This document shows, in pieces, positions 1 to 20,020 of a stretch of DNA of 64,000 bases (its first letter is position 1; every line of letters begins with the position of its first letter). Under the pieces are notes generated by a model that saw only the letters and a list, made by a program, of their open reading frames with translations, made no database searches and was not told the origin of the DNA. The translations under genes were made by a program, and so were the position numbers. The stretch is from NCBI RefSeq assembly GCF_002234675.1, contig NC_019864.2:15517582-15581581 (forward strand), written 5' to 3'. This DNA is from Oryzias latipes (lineage: Eukaryota; Chordata; Actinopteri; Beloniformes; Adrianichthyidae).

Positions 1-1984
1 AGTGAGGAGACAACGGTCCAGTTGTGCAGACGTTTTAATCTCAATATTTCAAAACATTATAGTTTTCATTTTTAGACTTTTTAAGAATTTTAGAATCACA
101 GCTATGGATATATTTTTCAAAAGTATGGTTCTTTTCAGAAATTCCATAATTTTTCCAGTAAACTAATTTACAGATGATTAAAAACACCACTGGGACATTT
201 GAAATCTGCTTGATGATGACATGATCTGCTTCCCTCTAAACATCTGGGTGTTCCCTGATGTTTCAGTGTATGAACATCCCACGTTTGCATTTGGGTTGGA
301 AAATAAAAACAGAATAGTTTAGGCAAATAATATGGAAGTGTGGCTGCCACAAACAAATCATTCATCTAGTGTGATGGCAGAATATTTGCTTTGAATATAA
401 AGAATTTGACCTTTTAAAATCGCAAAACATTTCAGGGACCCTTCTGGGTCTAAACCAAGTGTGATGCCAAAACATCAAGACCTTGATGTTCAAGCAATTT
501 TACAAGGACAGCCTCTCAATGTTTACACAAGAAAACTGTAGAGCTCAACATTTTACACAAAGGTGCAACATTCCTTTGTCAACTTTGGTGACAGCTGACA
601 GAACGAGGAGACTTAGACCACTTTGTACCTGTGCTGCAAATATGCAAATAAACAAGAGCATGTTATTAGGGAACACATTTATAAAACATCCTTCTTAAGC
701 AAGATAATCTCAAAATCTGTTGTGCACACCTGTATTTTTAAATAAGGAAAAGGATTCCCACATGGAGTCACAGAAGATACTTTGACTCCCAACAGAAGTC
801 AAACTGGTATTTCCCTCATTTGAACAGACGTGACCTTTTCCCCCAACCGAGACCCTGAAAGAAACATTGCCAAACATTCCAGGCTTCACTCTCCATCTCA
901 TAACCTGACCTTCTGAACTTTAAGCCCCAAAACATCTCCCTGCTACATAGCATGTTTGACTTGCAGATGTTGCTCTGGATTTTTTTTTTGGACACAACTT
1001 TTAAATGAGGAAGAGATTGGGTTTCCAGTGCAAATAGGTGTGGAGACAAACAGGAATTTCTCTCAGCCTTTGGCAATCATAATACTGGTTGTAGAATGCT
1101 TCAAGTCAGCCAAATGGATGGGAATGTTGACCATCGAATTACACTAATTACAAAACACAAGTGAGGCTCTGTTCTGCTCACTCTGCATGACATCTTTGCC
1201 TTACAACCTAGATTCACAAATGTATTATTTACTCAAACAAGGAAATTCTCCTTGTTTCAACGGTGTGTTTATGTAAATGGGTGTTGCAAATTTCTGATGT
1301 ACCACCTAGTCCCCAGCAGTATTAACAGAATCAGGAATTTCATTAAACAGCATGGGTTTCATACAGAATAAAAACCTTGATTACTAAAGACTTATTCAGT
1401 TCCTCAGCTGGAAATGTATATTTGCCTCTATTTAGACAATATGTCTGGAGCAAAGTATGCTTGGAAAACATCTCAGTTAGTGCAACGACTGTGTAAATTT
1501 GGCCTATTAAACATTTTAGTAGGAGAAAATCCTCTCCAACAATAATAAAAGTTTGACGTTGTCTCACTCTTTACAGCAGTCAGAAATTAAAAGAGCCACA
1601 AAAGACATTTCAGCACTTTGAAAATGAGATCAAGAGGTCCCACCTAATGAGTTTTGTTTGCATGGAAGCTGACAACTCTAATTAAAACCAACACTAACTG
1701 AAAGATGGGTCTGCAGAAAACATGTCATGTTGCTATTTTTGTACAGCATTTGTTTTTGTTTTTTTGTTTGTTTCTTGCTCTTTTACTTTTAAAAAAAAAG
1801 TTATTGCCTTCTTAACTTCCATGAAGTTCAGTGTTTGTGCCAAACAGGCTGCAGGCACAAACTCTACATAAAGATCATGTGATAGGAGAAACAGGCAAAC
1901 TACAATCATCAGTTTAATACTTTTCAAACAAAAATGCAAATTGATCACAGCGTGACAGAAAACGGTGTGAATAAGTCCACTCAC
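1..1984. other. Non-coding stretch left of fancf
   Basis: I see no open frame with recognisable protein content on either strand. The sequence is AT-rich with short homopolymers. Given human gene order (FANCF beside and divergent from GAS2), this could be the first intron of a minus-strand gas2, but nothing in the sequence itself proves that. Confidence 0.4.
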
Positions 1985-2230
1985 CTTGAGGGTTCAGTCT
2001 GCTTTTGCGCACCTTCCTCTCACTGGTCCAGGGAGCTGCAGAATCCCAGTTTGCATGCTTCTCTACGGTGCGCCGACGCACAGGTTAGGCTCCAGAACAC
2101 TCAGCTCATATGGACCGAGGAGGTCCCTCGGTGTGTACTTCACAATGGTCTGACAGCACACATCAACTCAGGAATACCCGCTGCACAGTGCTGCTGGTGA
2201 TGGGAGGGAAGTTGATCCTGGTGGAGGACC
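1985..2230 (-). other. Candidate 5' untranslated exon of a minus-strand gene (gas2 by position)
   Basis: Read on the minus strand, a perfect splice-donor consensus (AAG then GTGAGT) lies at 1979-1987, so an exon could end at 1985. The upstream sequence is the most GC- and CpG-rich of the first 2.5 kb and contains a C-run and a CCT repeat, as promoter-proximal exons often do. There is no long reading frame. In human, GAS2 lies next to FANCF and is transcribed away from it, which fits this strand and place. The upper boundary is a guess. Confidence 0.25.
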
Positions 2231-2263
2231 CCCCCCCCTCCCTCTCCTCCTCCTCCTCCTCCT
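2222..2263. repeat. C-run followed by (CCT)n microsatellite
   Basis: A run of about ten C residues is followed by roughly seven CCT/CTC triplets (about 2242-2263). Confidence 0.8.
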
Positions 2264-2610
2264 GCCTCATGACTTTAAATTCTGCAAATCAGCTCTACAG
2301 TTACATCCTGTTATGCACATCAAAATAATCACTTTTCATGCGACTTGTCAAATCTGATGTTCAACATTGGTGTTGCAGTTGATTGCAAAAACCAGTTGTT
2401 GTGCAGTTACTTAATTGGACAAATGTATTCGAAAATAATCCAAGAAAATTACTCATCATAAATTAGAAATATACAATTACACAACATGAAAACTCAATCA
2501 TTGTTAAATTACTAATAAAAGTAAACACAAAGACAAAAAAAGAAGACTCGTGTTTCAATTGGTCTTTTATTTTGAAAGGTTGCAAACTTGCTTTTTGTCA
2601 GTGAGCTACA

Positions 2611-2620
2611 GCGCATGCGC
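2611..2620. promoter_or_regulatory. NRF-1-type palindrome in the fancf promoter
   Basis: The palindrome GCGCATGCGC lies 308 bp upstream of the fancf ATG. It matches the NRF-1 binding consensus, which is common in TATA-less promoters of housekeeping and DNA-repair genes. The local sequence is otherwise AT-rich, so the CpG-containing palindrome stands out. Binding is inferred. Confidence 0.5.
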
Positions 2621-2927
2621 AATAGTTCACGCTGCTCATCAACCGGAACTAAACTTAGTTGGCTAAAAAAGTGAGTTTACTACAATAGCAGAAATTTTTA
2701 AGCAGTTACGTATGTTTGTTTTGATCTGTTATGTTGTTAAAAGGCCAGGTTCGTTAAAAGGAATGCTCGGCGGGACTTTTTCTGGCATTTTTCTGTTAGG
2801 TGGATGTTAGCCAGAGTTAGCCCATTACTCAAACTCCATTTGGGTTGGAGATTAAACGCTAATCATCTGTATTTTTGTCTTCCCCTCGGAGTCAAAAAAG
2901 CTGAACTCGGAATGCAAAGAGCGCCAC

Positions 2928-3956
2928 ATGGAGGCGGTGTTAAAAAATGTGGCTAGCGCGGTGGAGCTGCTAGCTGTGGCGGCTTATAGCGATGCGATGA
3001 GTCAGTGGGATGAAAAGACTCTGTCCAGAGCGTTTCATTGGGCCAGGTACTGCGAGCACGTGTACACCAGGTTCCACACTAACTCTGCCGGCAGAAGAGT
3101 CGTGGAGAAGCAGCTGCAACACACCAATGCACGTTTGCGAGATGCTTTTGCAGACTACCGTGAGGTCTCCTTCATGGACCTCCCCCGCTGTGAGCATCTG
3201 CTGCTCCTGGCTCTGCTCAGCAACCCTCATCTGCCCATTTCCACCATGAAGATACTTTTTGGCAAAAAAGACGTTGCCAGCAGATACTATGACTACAAGG
3301 AGGTCACTGGACTCTGCAGCCACCTCATCCAATGCAAATCAGCGTGTAAAGTCCTGTGTCCTTTCTCAGGGCTGTCAGCTGTTGATGCTGACGCTGAGGT
3401 GCAGGGGGAGATGCTGATGAAGAGGCTGGACGCTCTGCTGAGCCAAGGCAGTGACCCCCAACAGGCCGAGCACTTTTTACACTCTGTCCTGCTGCTGTCT
3501 GAAGAAGCAGCCCACCATTCCTGCCTAGTCATCACTGCAGCTCTGCTGACAGCATCCGATTCAGGCACCCAAACCTCTTCACAGAGTTTTCTGTTGAACT
3601 GGCTGCAGAAAGAACACGGCATGCTGCAGCACATGGGCTCCACACTGCCTTCTGCTGTTCTCAAAGATCTAGCCAGAGCACATGGGAAATTTAGAGATGC
3701 ATACTTCAGTGCTCTGAAAAAGTGGGCGTCAGAGATGGAGTACAGCCTGAACGATGGAGAATGGCTTCCTGAAGGCACAGCACCATCGCTGTCCTTTCAG
3801 GAAATGGTCGAGCACTTTTCAGACTTGTTTGATGCCTGTCCGTCTTTAAGGAGGAATGCAGAGGATGAGCTGCTTGCTTTAAAGATTTTAGATGGAGACT
3901 TTGACGCCAGAGGCCTGAGCGTTTGGGGAGACATACTGTCAGAGTTAAAGAAGTGA
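2928..3956 (+). CDS. fancf: Fanconi anemia group F protein (FANCF), single exon
   Basis: The 342-residue open frame encodes FANCF, the adaptor in the nuclear Fanconi core complex that bridges FANCC/FANCE and FANCA/FANCG to FANCM, so that the core ligase can monoubiquitinate FANCD2-FANCI at interstrand crosslinks. The N-terminal segment (ELLAVAAYSD, then WD and RAFHWARYCEHVY, residues 13-46) and the C-terminal DGDFDARGLSVWGDIL (about 323-338) align with human FANCF (374 aa), and the helical, leucine-rich middle fits the family's helical-repeat fold. The gene is intronless, as in mammals. The start is the first in-frame ATG and gives the conserved N terminus. AATAAA-like signals follow within about 90 bp. 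It is tail to tail with slc17a6. The protein is somewhat shorter than human, with divergence concentrated in the middle. The identification is strong. Confidence 0.92.
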   Translation: MEAVLKNVASAVELLAVAAYSDAMSQWDEKTLSRAFHWARYCEHVYTRFHTNSAGRRVVEKQLQHTNARLRDAFADYREVSFMDLPRCEHLLLLALLSNPHLPISTMKILFGKKDVASRYYDYKEVTGLCSHLIQCKSACKVLCPFSGLSAVDADAEVQGEMLMKRLDALLSQGSDPQQAEHFLHSVLLLSEEAAHHSCLVITAALLTASDSGTQTSSQSFLLNWLQKEHGMLQHMGSTLPSAVLKDLARAHGKFRDAYFSALKKWASEMEYSLNDGEWLPEGTAPSLSFQEMVEHFSDLFDACPSLRRNAEDELLALKILDGDFDARGLSVWGDILSELKK

Positions 3957-4028
3957 CTGGCAAGTTTTTTTCAATGCTGAAATATATGAAAAACCACAAT
4001 TGCAATTTGTCTTTAGTGTCTTAATTAA

Positions 4029-4048
4029 AATAAATATTATATGAATAA
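4029..4048 (+). promoter_or_regulatory. Polyadenylation signals of fancf
   Basis: AATAAA occurs at 4029-4034 and again at 4043-4048, 73 and 87 bp past the fancf stop codon. Either could be the cleavage signal for a very short 3' UTR. Confidence 0.6.
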
Positions 4049-4234
4049 ACATGAAAACTTATAACCTCTGTCTGTTCTTGGTCACTTTTTTTAAATGAAT
4101 GTAATTTTTTTCATTTTTATTCCACTTGTATAATAGTTTGTCTATAATATAGCAATTCAGATAACTTTTGGATTTGTTTTATTGATATACATCATTTTTA
4201 ACCTTAGATTGAGGTTTATAAGGAAAAGATGGCA

Positions 4235-4490
4235 AACATTAGAGACTGTGGTGCCAATGTAGAGCAGTTGACCTCTGATTGAAAGATTGCAGGATCGGTT
4301 CTTGACCCTGCCCACCCATGTGCTCAAGTATCCTTGAGCAAGACACTGATCCTGACGTTGCTCCTGCTGGTTACAGGTTGGTACCAGTGTTCAGCAGTGG
4401 AGCCGCCATCATTGTGACTATAAAGAGCTTTGGGCCTTCAAGCTATGTTGGTAAAAGTGCTAAGTAAGTATACGACATTTACCAGTAGTT
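4235..4490 (+). repeat. tRNA-derived teleost SINE
   Basis: A tRNA-like head with recognisable pol III A-box (GGTGCCAATGTAGAGC) and B-box-like (GGATCGGTTCTTGACC) segments is followed by the body typical of fish SINEs (a CCTTGAGCAAGACACTGA motif) and a tail ending in TATAAAGAGCTTTGGG and CATTTACCA. Orientation is plus. It is old, with several substitutions. Confidence 0.7.
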
Positions 4491-7400
4491 GTTAACCCAG
4501 TCACAATTTATGTCAGTAATTTGGAATGTACCATTAAATCCAGGACTCAATTAAGCACTACCTTGATAAAAAACAAATTTTTTGTATATCGGAAATAAAT
4601 TCAGACATGAAGAGATTAATGCTACCATTGCTTTCCCTCGAATTCAAAGGGAGGCTGACAGTTAATTTTATCATACCATTGGAATAAAACTTAAAAAAAC
4701 AATTAACTGGTAAATTGTTCCAATGAATTGGTGTTTAGAATTTAACCTATAAGAACCCACAGTGATATCAGTGTAACGGAATACCATCAGGAATGTTTTC
4801 TGTGGTCCACGTGGTCTGTGGAATATCCCAAATAATTTTCCTTTTAGAGTCTGGGCTCTTATGGGTTAAAAATGTATTGATGAGCATTAAACAAAACAGC
4901 TAACAGAAAGAAAGAAAAATACTCAAAGGCATTATTTGTCCTCTTTATATATATTTTACTATCTAAACACATATAAATGACATAAGTTAAGTCACAGTCA
5001 CCAAGTTTTCCAGCAATTTTTTATGCTGGATTTACTTTTAAACTTTTGCATTTTGATTGGCTTAGTGCCAGACTTGTGACTTGACTGCCAGTTTACGCTT
5101 CTCAGCACTTGTTCTTGTGTTTAAGCACCTCCGCGGTGAAGGATCAGATATTTAAATCAGAGATCCTTCCATCCAGTGTGAATAGCTAGTGTGTGACATG
5201 CGTCTGTCAGGCAGCGGATTAGAGCCCCAGCCACCATGTGGGGAGGGAACACCAACACAGAAACGGCTCGTTAAACACGCCAGGATAGCAATTTGTGTGG
5301 AGACATATGAGGGTCAGTGAGCACAGGGCACCACGGACACAACCAATTTATTTCCCACTAATAAAAAACATATGCAGCATGCTGCATGATTTTCAGTCAA
5401 ATAAATTCAAAACAGTTAAATAAAATCACTTCTACAGCACAACTAAAGAGAAACCCTAGAAATGTTTCTTGTTTTTACATATTGTGCTTTTATTTATCAC
5501 CTTTTACATAACTGACAATGTGGGTGAGCAGCCTTTGTGATGATTCAGATGTGTTGTCTGAAACTTGCAAAAAAGAAATAGCAAGGTGAGTTTGGACTTC
5601 TCTGCATTGTTCATCTGCAGGATTAATGCTATTTTTAATTGGCCTTTGTTAACGATGCATCAGGAAATAAATAAAAGGATGAGTTAGGGTAAATCTGCAT
5701 AATTGTTTTACTTATGTATAATTGTTTTTAATATAAAGTGAGAATAATCCCGCTGCAGCATGTGGAGGCACTTTTCAGCCCCGGACAACCTTTTGAAACA
5801 CATATACTGCGTTGAAGAATGACATGCCCAACGGTTTCTTTTGACAGAATTCAGTATTTGTTAGTTTCAATCCTGTCTGACACCAAATTCCCCGTGAGGA
5901 GGAAAATTGAACAATTGCATGTTTGCCCACAACTCAGTCCTCCTTTAGCTAATTTTTTTCAGTGGGATATTGTCCTCTGTCAGCATGAGGCAACAAACTG
6001 CACTGAGGTGGAGGCTGAGGGGCGTGGGGGGGCAAGGCAAACATTCATTAAAACTCAGATCTAGCCACCATCTGGTGGTGTGAATTGGGCGTCCTCAGGG
6101 GGGGTGGGTGCAGGACGGTAAAGCCCTCCCTGGGCTTGTGCCTAAACCACTCCGCCTCAGCCCCTTGTGTGACCTCAGTTATAGATCACAGTGGCACGGA
6201 CCCCCACCAATCCACCACCCCACCCTCAGCACACCTGTGTCCCGCTCACAGCATGCCACAAAAAGTGCTGCACTCATATTTTCCAGAGGAAAAGGTTGAT
6301 TTTTGTTTTTTTATATTGTGGTGAGTGTTGGTACATCTAAAAAAAAAAGAGATATAAATCTTTCCACAGACACCGCAGGGAGGTGCTGTGTCTGCAGAAA
6401 GATTTCTTGCTTTGATGACGGGGAAAAAACAAGAAGAGAAAATCATAAATTAGAAATGCAGTTTAATGTATTTTCTTATGAAGGAGAATTTGTCATTTGT
6501 ACTATGTATCTTAAAGGTTTTTGCTTAAAAAAATGCCATTTTTGGAGGTGGGACAAAAGAAAACATGAGCAAAGAGTATTTTCTGTTAAAGAAAATTCTT
6601 GCACGTGAAATCAGATATGTGTCCTTCATTCTATTATCATTTTATCCAGATTCCGGAGCTGAAAGTGCTTCAGTCTGATCCTATCATGTAAAATCCTCTC
6701 TGTTTTGTGCATCTCATGAATTATGAGCATGTGTGAAGGTGTCAGTGTAATCTGATATGGGGGAGGGGGGTCAGATGGATCTGTGATAGATTGCATCTCG
6801 TGCAGCAGAATGATGCTGGCTCTGAGTGAGATGTACAAAAGGGGGAAAAAGCAATCCTCCTTTCTTGGATCTATTGCCATTTCAACACTATTGCAGATTT
6901 GGGCAAAAACAATCCACCTTCACTGGATTGGTGTCTACTCGCAGTGAGACAGCGAAGGTGTTGGTAAAAATGTTCAAGTAGGACAGGAAAGTGAACAGAG
7001 ATCAATGTGTTGATTAGATTGTCTTTACTACCAACAAGAGCCGAGCGGAATGCTCATGTGCAGTGGGCACCGTTTGCATATCACAGAAGGAGGATTTTGT
7101 GCACACTGACAGAATCTCGTCTCTAGTAATAATGTGGAAGAAAAAAAACATTTTAAAATGAGAAAAGCTAGAAAGTCTTTTTCTCAGCTTCAAGATTTAT
7201 CACAGTGAGTGAAGAGCCGTGATTTATGTTCTTTATATCCAGTTGGGTTTGCTGGCTCTCCATTAATAAATCCAATAACAAGAAGGACTGAGTATAAAAT
7301 TGTGTTTGCCCTTAGGTGATGTATTGTTATGCAAGAGCCTGTCATGAAATACTAATTACTGCAACACTGCATGGAAGTTTAGGGTTGTAATTACCTGATC

Positions 7401-9424
7401 TTTTAGCATAAGATTGAGTTGAATTTTAAATTGGAAATTACAGGGTACTGGGGCACCAGTACGGGGAGAATGTTGTGGACATGTGGCGGAGGGATCAGGA
7501 GGATAATCGCATGCGGGTGGAGTCTCGACGGGAACGTGCTGCTCCGTCATCAAACACTCATTCTGGCTGAACCCCATCCTATTAAAGTCTCCTGGGAGCT
7601 AAACTGCACCTGCCTCATCTACTGACAACTCCTCAGTCTGCCTTCACTCTGTCGGATTACACATCCAGACAAGCAACACAATGACTATGCCTGAGATGAA
7701 AAAAATGAATCAAAATATTGCTGAGCTATATATCCAGACTGACGAGTGGCAAGCATTATTCACCTTTAAATGTAGACAGCTTTTGCTCATTTACCAGGCA
7801 TCCTCTCAGGTTGCCACTGGATTAACAGCCGTGACCTCTCAGGCTGGTTAGGCATGAGAAAACATGTTCCACACGAGTGCTGATGCAATTGTGTTTTCTG
7901 TCAAATTAACATGTGCACTGAAAGACATGCAGCATTGAGTGTTAATGGCCTGGTTTCTCAGCAGTGCAGAAAAAGCCCAGAAAAAGAAATCTAAAATTGA
8001 CGGTAATTGTTGCCAGTTCTGCTTCAGGGGGAGGATTTGGACATGGAGCCGATTTCTATGATCGAGCAGTCACTCAGTGTGGTTACTGTAAAGTGTGTGG
8101 ACAACACCAGCTTTCAACACCTTAACACCCACACATGCTTCAGGCATGTCTGTCCTTTGTCTGAAAAAGAAAGAGGGCAAACATATTGTTCAATTGTTAC
8201 TTTGTGCTTGAGATAAATAGATGGATAGATTCAAGCACAGAAAAAAATGATTGACAGAAGGAAGAAAAAGCTACACTTACTCCCTTCATGGAGGTCATTG
8301 TCTTTGAAGCTGGCATCGGTTCCAGTTCTTGCTCCCTTTTCGTCATTCTTGCTTTCATTGGAAGTTTTTTTGAGACTGCACCTGAGTTCTTTTGCTCAGC
8401 AAAATGTCCAATGTCCCAGAGGATGTCTCACTGGGACATTGGCTCTGTCATTTCCTGTTGTCTTTGACTGCAGAACTCCCACAGACTAGTTACAGATATA
8501 TTTATTCTATTTCACTGTTGTTATAGACTTAGACATCCTAGAGCCATCTTTTCATGGTCCATGTCCAGAATTTTCTCTTGTGGTTTTGACCCCTGATCAT
8601 GTTCAGGTTACTTCTCTGCTCCCTAAGTACTAAAAAGTTATATAGTCCAGGACTATCTAGTGCTCTGGATTTCAAAAGCAATGTGGATATCATACTCACT
8701 ACTTTTCTTTAAACAGGTATATTTTACATCACTGATTTCCCGAATTAAAAACCATATAAATCTGAACATTTATTTATGAATCTACTGTGTCCTGATAATG
8801 AAAACCTGGATATTTTTAAAAAACATTAATCAAAATAAAAATTTTTTAACAAAATTGCTTAAACACAATGCATTATGGTTTATATTCACTGCTTTTTCAC
8901 AGCGATTTCTGGGAAATTAGGGCTCTCAAATTTTGAATAGTAGATTTGGACAGCTCAACAAAATGGCAACCAGACTATATAGTGTACTATGGAGTAAGTA
9001 TTGAATGAGTTTGGACACAACCTTAGTGACTAAAGATCAGAACCTCTGGTTCTTTCTGAAATTCTGAACATAAGACTGTTTCAACGTCTCAACATTGTTG
9101 CTTCTTAGCTCCCGTTATGTGAAGATCATTTGGGCACTTTGGGCAGAAACGATGATGTAGCTAGCCTGATCTGCTGAAGGGCTTCCCTATGACTCCAGCA
9201 TCTTAAACATACCTCATCAGTTTTTAGCTGTAGTAACAGGTACTTTTTAAGAACACTGGGATTCTGAGTTCTTTAGCAAATCTATTGGTTCCACGTTTAC
9301 TCCAACAACTTTAAAAGAGTTTATTATTCTATGGCAGTATTCCATCAGTTTGTTATTGCAATTTAGTCCAACCATTTCATACTTGAGATGGCACATTTTG
9401 GTCCCTAAACTAGACACATACTAT
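4491..9424. other. Intergenic DNA between fancf and slc17a6
   Basis: No gene found. The two genes are tail to tail, so this is 3'-flanking sequence for both. It holds an imperfect palindrome CCACCATCTGGTGG at 6065-6078 and assorted AT-rich low-complexity runs. The short open frames here have no recognisable content. Confidence 0.6.
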
Positions 9425-9636
9425 TTAACCTTTGTGCTATCCTATGACCCCACCCTTACATTGACATGTTCTCCCTACCATGACAAAGGTGGATAAAGGT
9501 GAAGAGGATTTCATGTAATCCATGGACACCACTGAAGATCACAAATCATTGAAGAAAAAAGGTTCAGTGCACTGTCTTGTGGGTCTAGATGACCCAACTC
9601 CCAATGTTAAAGTGCCTAGAATAGCACAAGGGTTAA
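9425..9636. mobile_element. piggyBac-like MITE flanked by TTAA
   Basis: A 204-bp element (9429-9632) is bracketed by the duplicated target TTAA (9425-9428 and 9633-9636). Its inverted ends CCTTTGTGCTATCCTA and, read inward from the right, CCCTTGTGCTATTCTA match at 14 of 16 positions. It has no coding capacity. A TTAA duplication with ends starting CC points to mobilisation by a piggyBac-type transposase. That class is inferred from the ends only. Confidence 0.75.
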
Positions 9637-11707
9637 ATAAAACAACATACGAACCAACTTTGCTTCATCTTGTCTCACTCAAATGTATCCAGTTCTTCTA
9701 TTGCAGCCAGACACTTTAGAAAATACAAATTTATACTTGGATAGCAAGATTTACAGTGTAAAGCAGTAATGTATTCTACATCTAAACAATATTGATTTGT
9801 CCGTTGATTGGACTTGATGAAGGAGCAGGATCAGTAACGGACTCTGCTACATATAGGGCTTAGCATTGAGCTCCAGTGTGCAGAATTAAAAAATACACTT
9901 CTAATGTTTACCACTCCACTTTGCATGGTCCTAGCTTTTTTCTATTATTTCTAAATAATATAAACTGAATGTATCAAGGGCATTCACACCACTGGCGCAA
10001 ATTTGAATGTTAAATTTACAACCTTTAGTTGGAAAATGAATCGTTTTGACAATGATATGAAACTTAGTAGCATCAACATTTCTGTCTCTCAGGTTAGACG
10101 ATTCAATAATCTGTGATATGCTCACTATTGGTTACAAAATGAATGACATGTAGCATTTGAAGAAGTTAAAATGGTTTAGTGACCTGCTTTCAATCAAGTA
10201 AAACTGCTGTACACCTCAAAAACATGAGAACAAAAGACAAAAACTAGAAATATTTTGGTTGTTTTTTTCTTTTTTTTATATATAAAATGATATTAGTATT
10301 TTCCATAACACTTTTTGACATCAACAAGTCTCTTCAATAAACACAATATTTGAAGCAATAAAATCACATTTATATGTCCACAGAAATTTTAGGCACAAAG
10401 CCATTATAGCATCTTTTGGTCATCTTAAACATTCTTAAATATTCATGTTTTTTTTAAACATTCCTGCAGATTTCATACAGCAAATGAACAAAACTGTTTA
10501 TAAAGCGCATGAAGTCGAGTGGAAGAGCCATCTATTAATTCATGTGGGTCATTCAAATGCGACAACATCAATTTTGATAGCGAAGTATTCTTGTTTGCCG
10601 CGGCGGTAACCAAGAAACACCAAGAGATCACAAACAGCTTAGTTGTTTGCACGAAGTACTGCATTCCTCACTGTCAAAATGTGACAACATCATCTGCATG
10701 GTGAGCACTAAAGCTGGACGCTAGGAATTTTCCCTAAAACACACACCTTAATGTTGATCATCACATGACTTCAAAACAAGTACAGTTAGATACAGCAGGC
10801 TTTTGTTACATTATAGAACAGAGCGTGATGGGTGGTGGCTGGTACAAAGAACTTATTGCAGTGCATACCGAACACCAATAAACAATGTCTTCTGAGCAGT
10901 TTTCCTTCAAACATCTTTTTTTGTGTGTGTCACATCCTGACCAGAACCTGATTAGCTTGTTTTATTATTCTGAATGGCAGAAGACACTTATCTTACAACA
11001 AAGCAGTTGGCAGAATGAGGACTATCAGTGACTGCGAAGCAGCTGCTTCGGAAACATTTATCTGAAAAAATTCATGCAGCAAACACACACCAACATCTAC
11101 TGTTTAATTTCACTCACGCCATTTTTGTCCTATGTTATTGTAGGCCTCGCTTGAGAAGAAGAGGACCTTTTTTGCAAGCAGACATCTCCCTGAAGAGGTA
11201 CTGTCCATGAAAAATATGGCCTTTTTATAGTAATGTTAACACAGATCAACGACCCAAAATCCACAATAGTCTCACAGAAACAGTATACAGGTATGTACAA
11301 TACATAAAACACATTTCAGAAACAGAATTTTGTTTTCAGAACACTTATTATTTCAGTGCAATCAGAGTTTTATTTCAGAAAAAGGACTCTACATGATGGT
11401 CAAATGCAGCGTCGTCTGGCTCATGTTCTTCAAGTAGATCAATGAGGTTTGGGTGCCTAAGTAGGTCTGCAGCTTTCTTAACAACTGCTGTCTGTACGTG
11501 TACTGAAGTCCTACGTTTTGTAGATGGGATGAAAAACGCAAGAATCTATCTAATGAGGATTGTTCTGCAATGCCATAAACTATTTCTTTACATTTTTATT
11601 TTCAACTACTTTAACACACATAATTCATTTAGATATCTGGTATAACTTTTATTTGTGCAACCAGTGATGGGGAGCTAGATTTTAAACCGACTCTCCGTAA
11701 TTGTGGC
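9637..11707. other. Probable 3' UTR and 3' flank of slc17a6
   Basis: No coding sequence. On the minus strand AATAAA signals occur at 11648-11653, only 55 nt past the stop, and at 11595-11600, near 11370 and near 10962, so the transcript could end at several places. Mammalian VGLUT2 mRNAs have long 3' UTRs, which favours the distal signals. Confidence 0.4.
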
Positions 11708-19556
<7,849 letters not shown>

Positions 19557-19999
19557 TTCTAACTCAACCCCAAAAAAATCTAAGAAAAAAAGAACCTTAC
19601 TATGCTATAACAAAATGAAATGCAGCATAAAACAGCATATTGTATTTAAAATCCGAATATCGCCCGTCTTTGTGATAAAAACACCAAAATTTCCTGAAAA
19701 ACGTGCAAGAAAAGGCGTTACAAGCTCAGTCTGAAAGGGCTGGTTTCGCAGTCACAAAACAGTAGTCAAATAAGTCCGCTTTTGCCTTGCGCGCTGTTAA
19801 TCCGTGCAGTGCCATCTTAAAATCCTGCGGTGATGAGAAAGGAGGAACAAAAAAGACGTTGAAAAAATTAAAGGAAGTTTGAGGTTTCAGAAATGAATCT
19901 TTTGGAGATCAAGTGATAAGCTCCAGCCGGTGGAAGAAAAAGAGCCCCACTCTAAATCTGAGGTGCAGGATCTCCGGTGTGACGGCTGCGCGGGGAGCT

Positions 20000-20020
20000 T
20001 TCAGCACCGCGGACAGCGTT
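20000..20020 (+). promoter_or_regulatory. RE1/NRSE site (REST binding) upstream of slc17a6
   Basis: The half-sites TTCAGCACC and GGACAGCG sit at canonical spacing with GC between them. Only the last two bases depart from the textbook RE1. It lies 444 bp upstream of the slc17a6 ATG, in the GC-rich 5' flank or 5' UTR. REST silences neuronal genes in non-neuronal cells through this 21-bp element, and VGLUT2 is a neuronal gene, so the site makes functional sense. Occupancy is inferred, but the sequence match is close to optimal. Confidence 0.85.

Noticed and set aside
2970-3332. Open frame antisense to fancf (and another at 3293-3778)
   Set aside because: They are mirror frames of a GC-richer real coding exon, with no family resemblance.
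6065-6078. CCACCATCTGGTGG palindrome as a CTCF site
   Set aside because: It differs from the CTCF consensus at the discriminating GGCA end, and perfect palindromy is not a CTCF feature.
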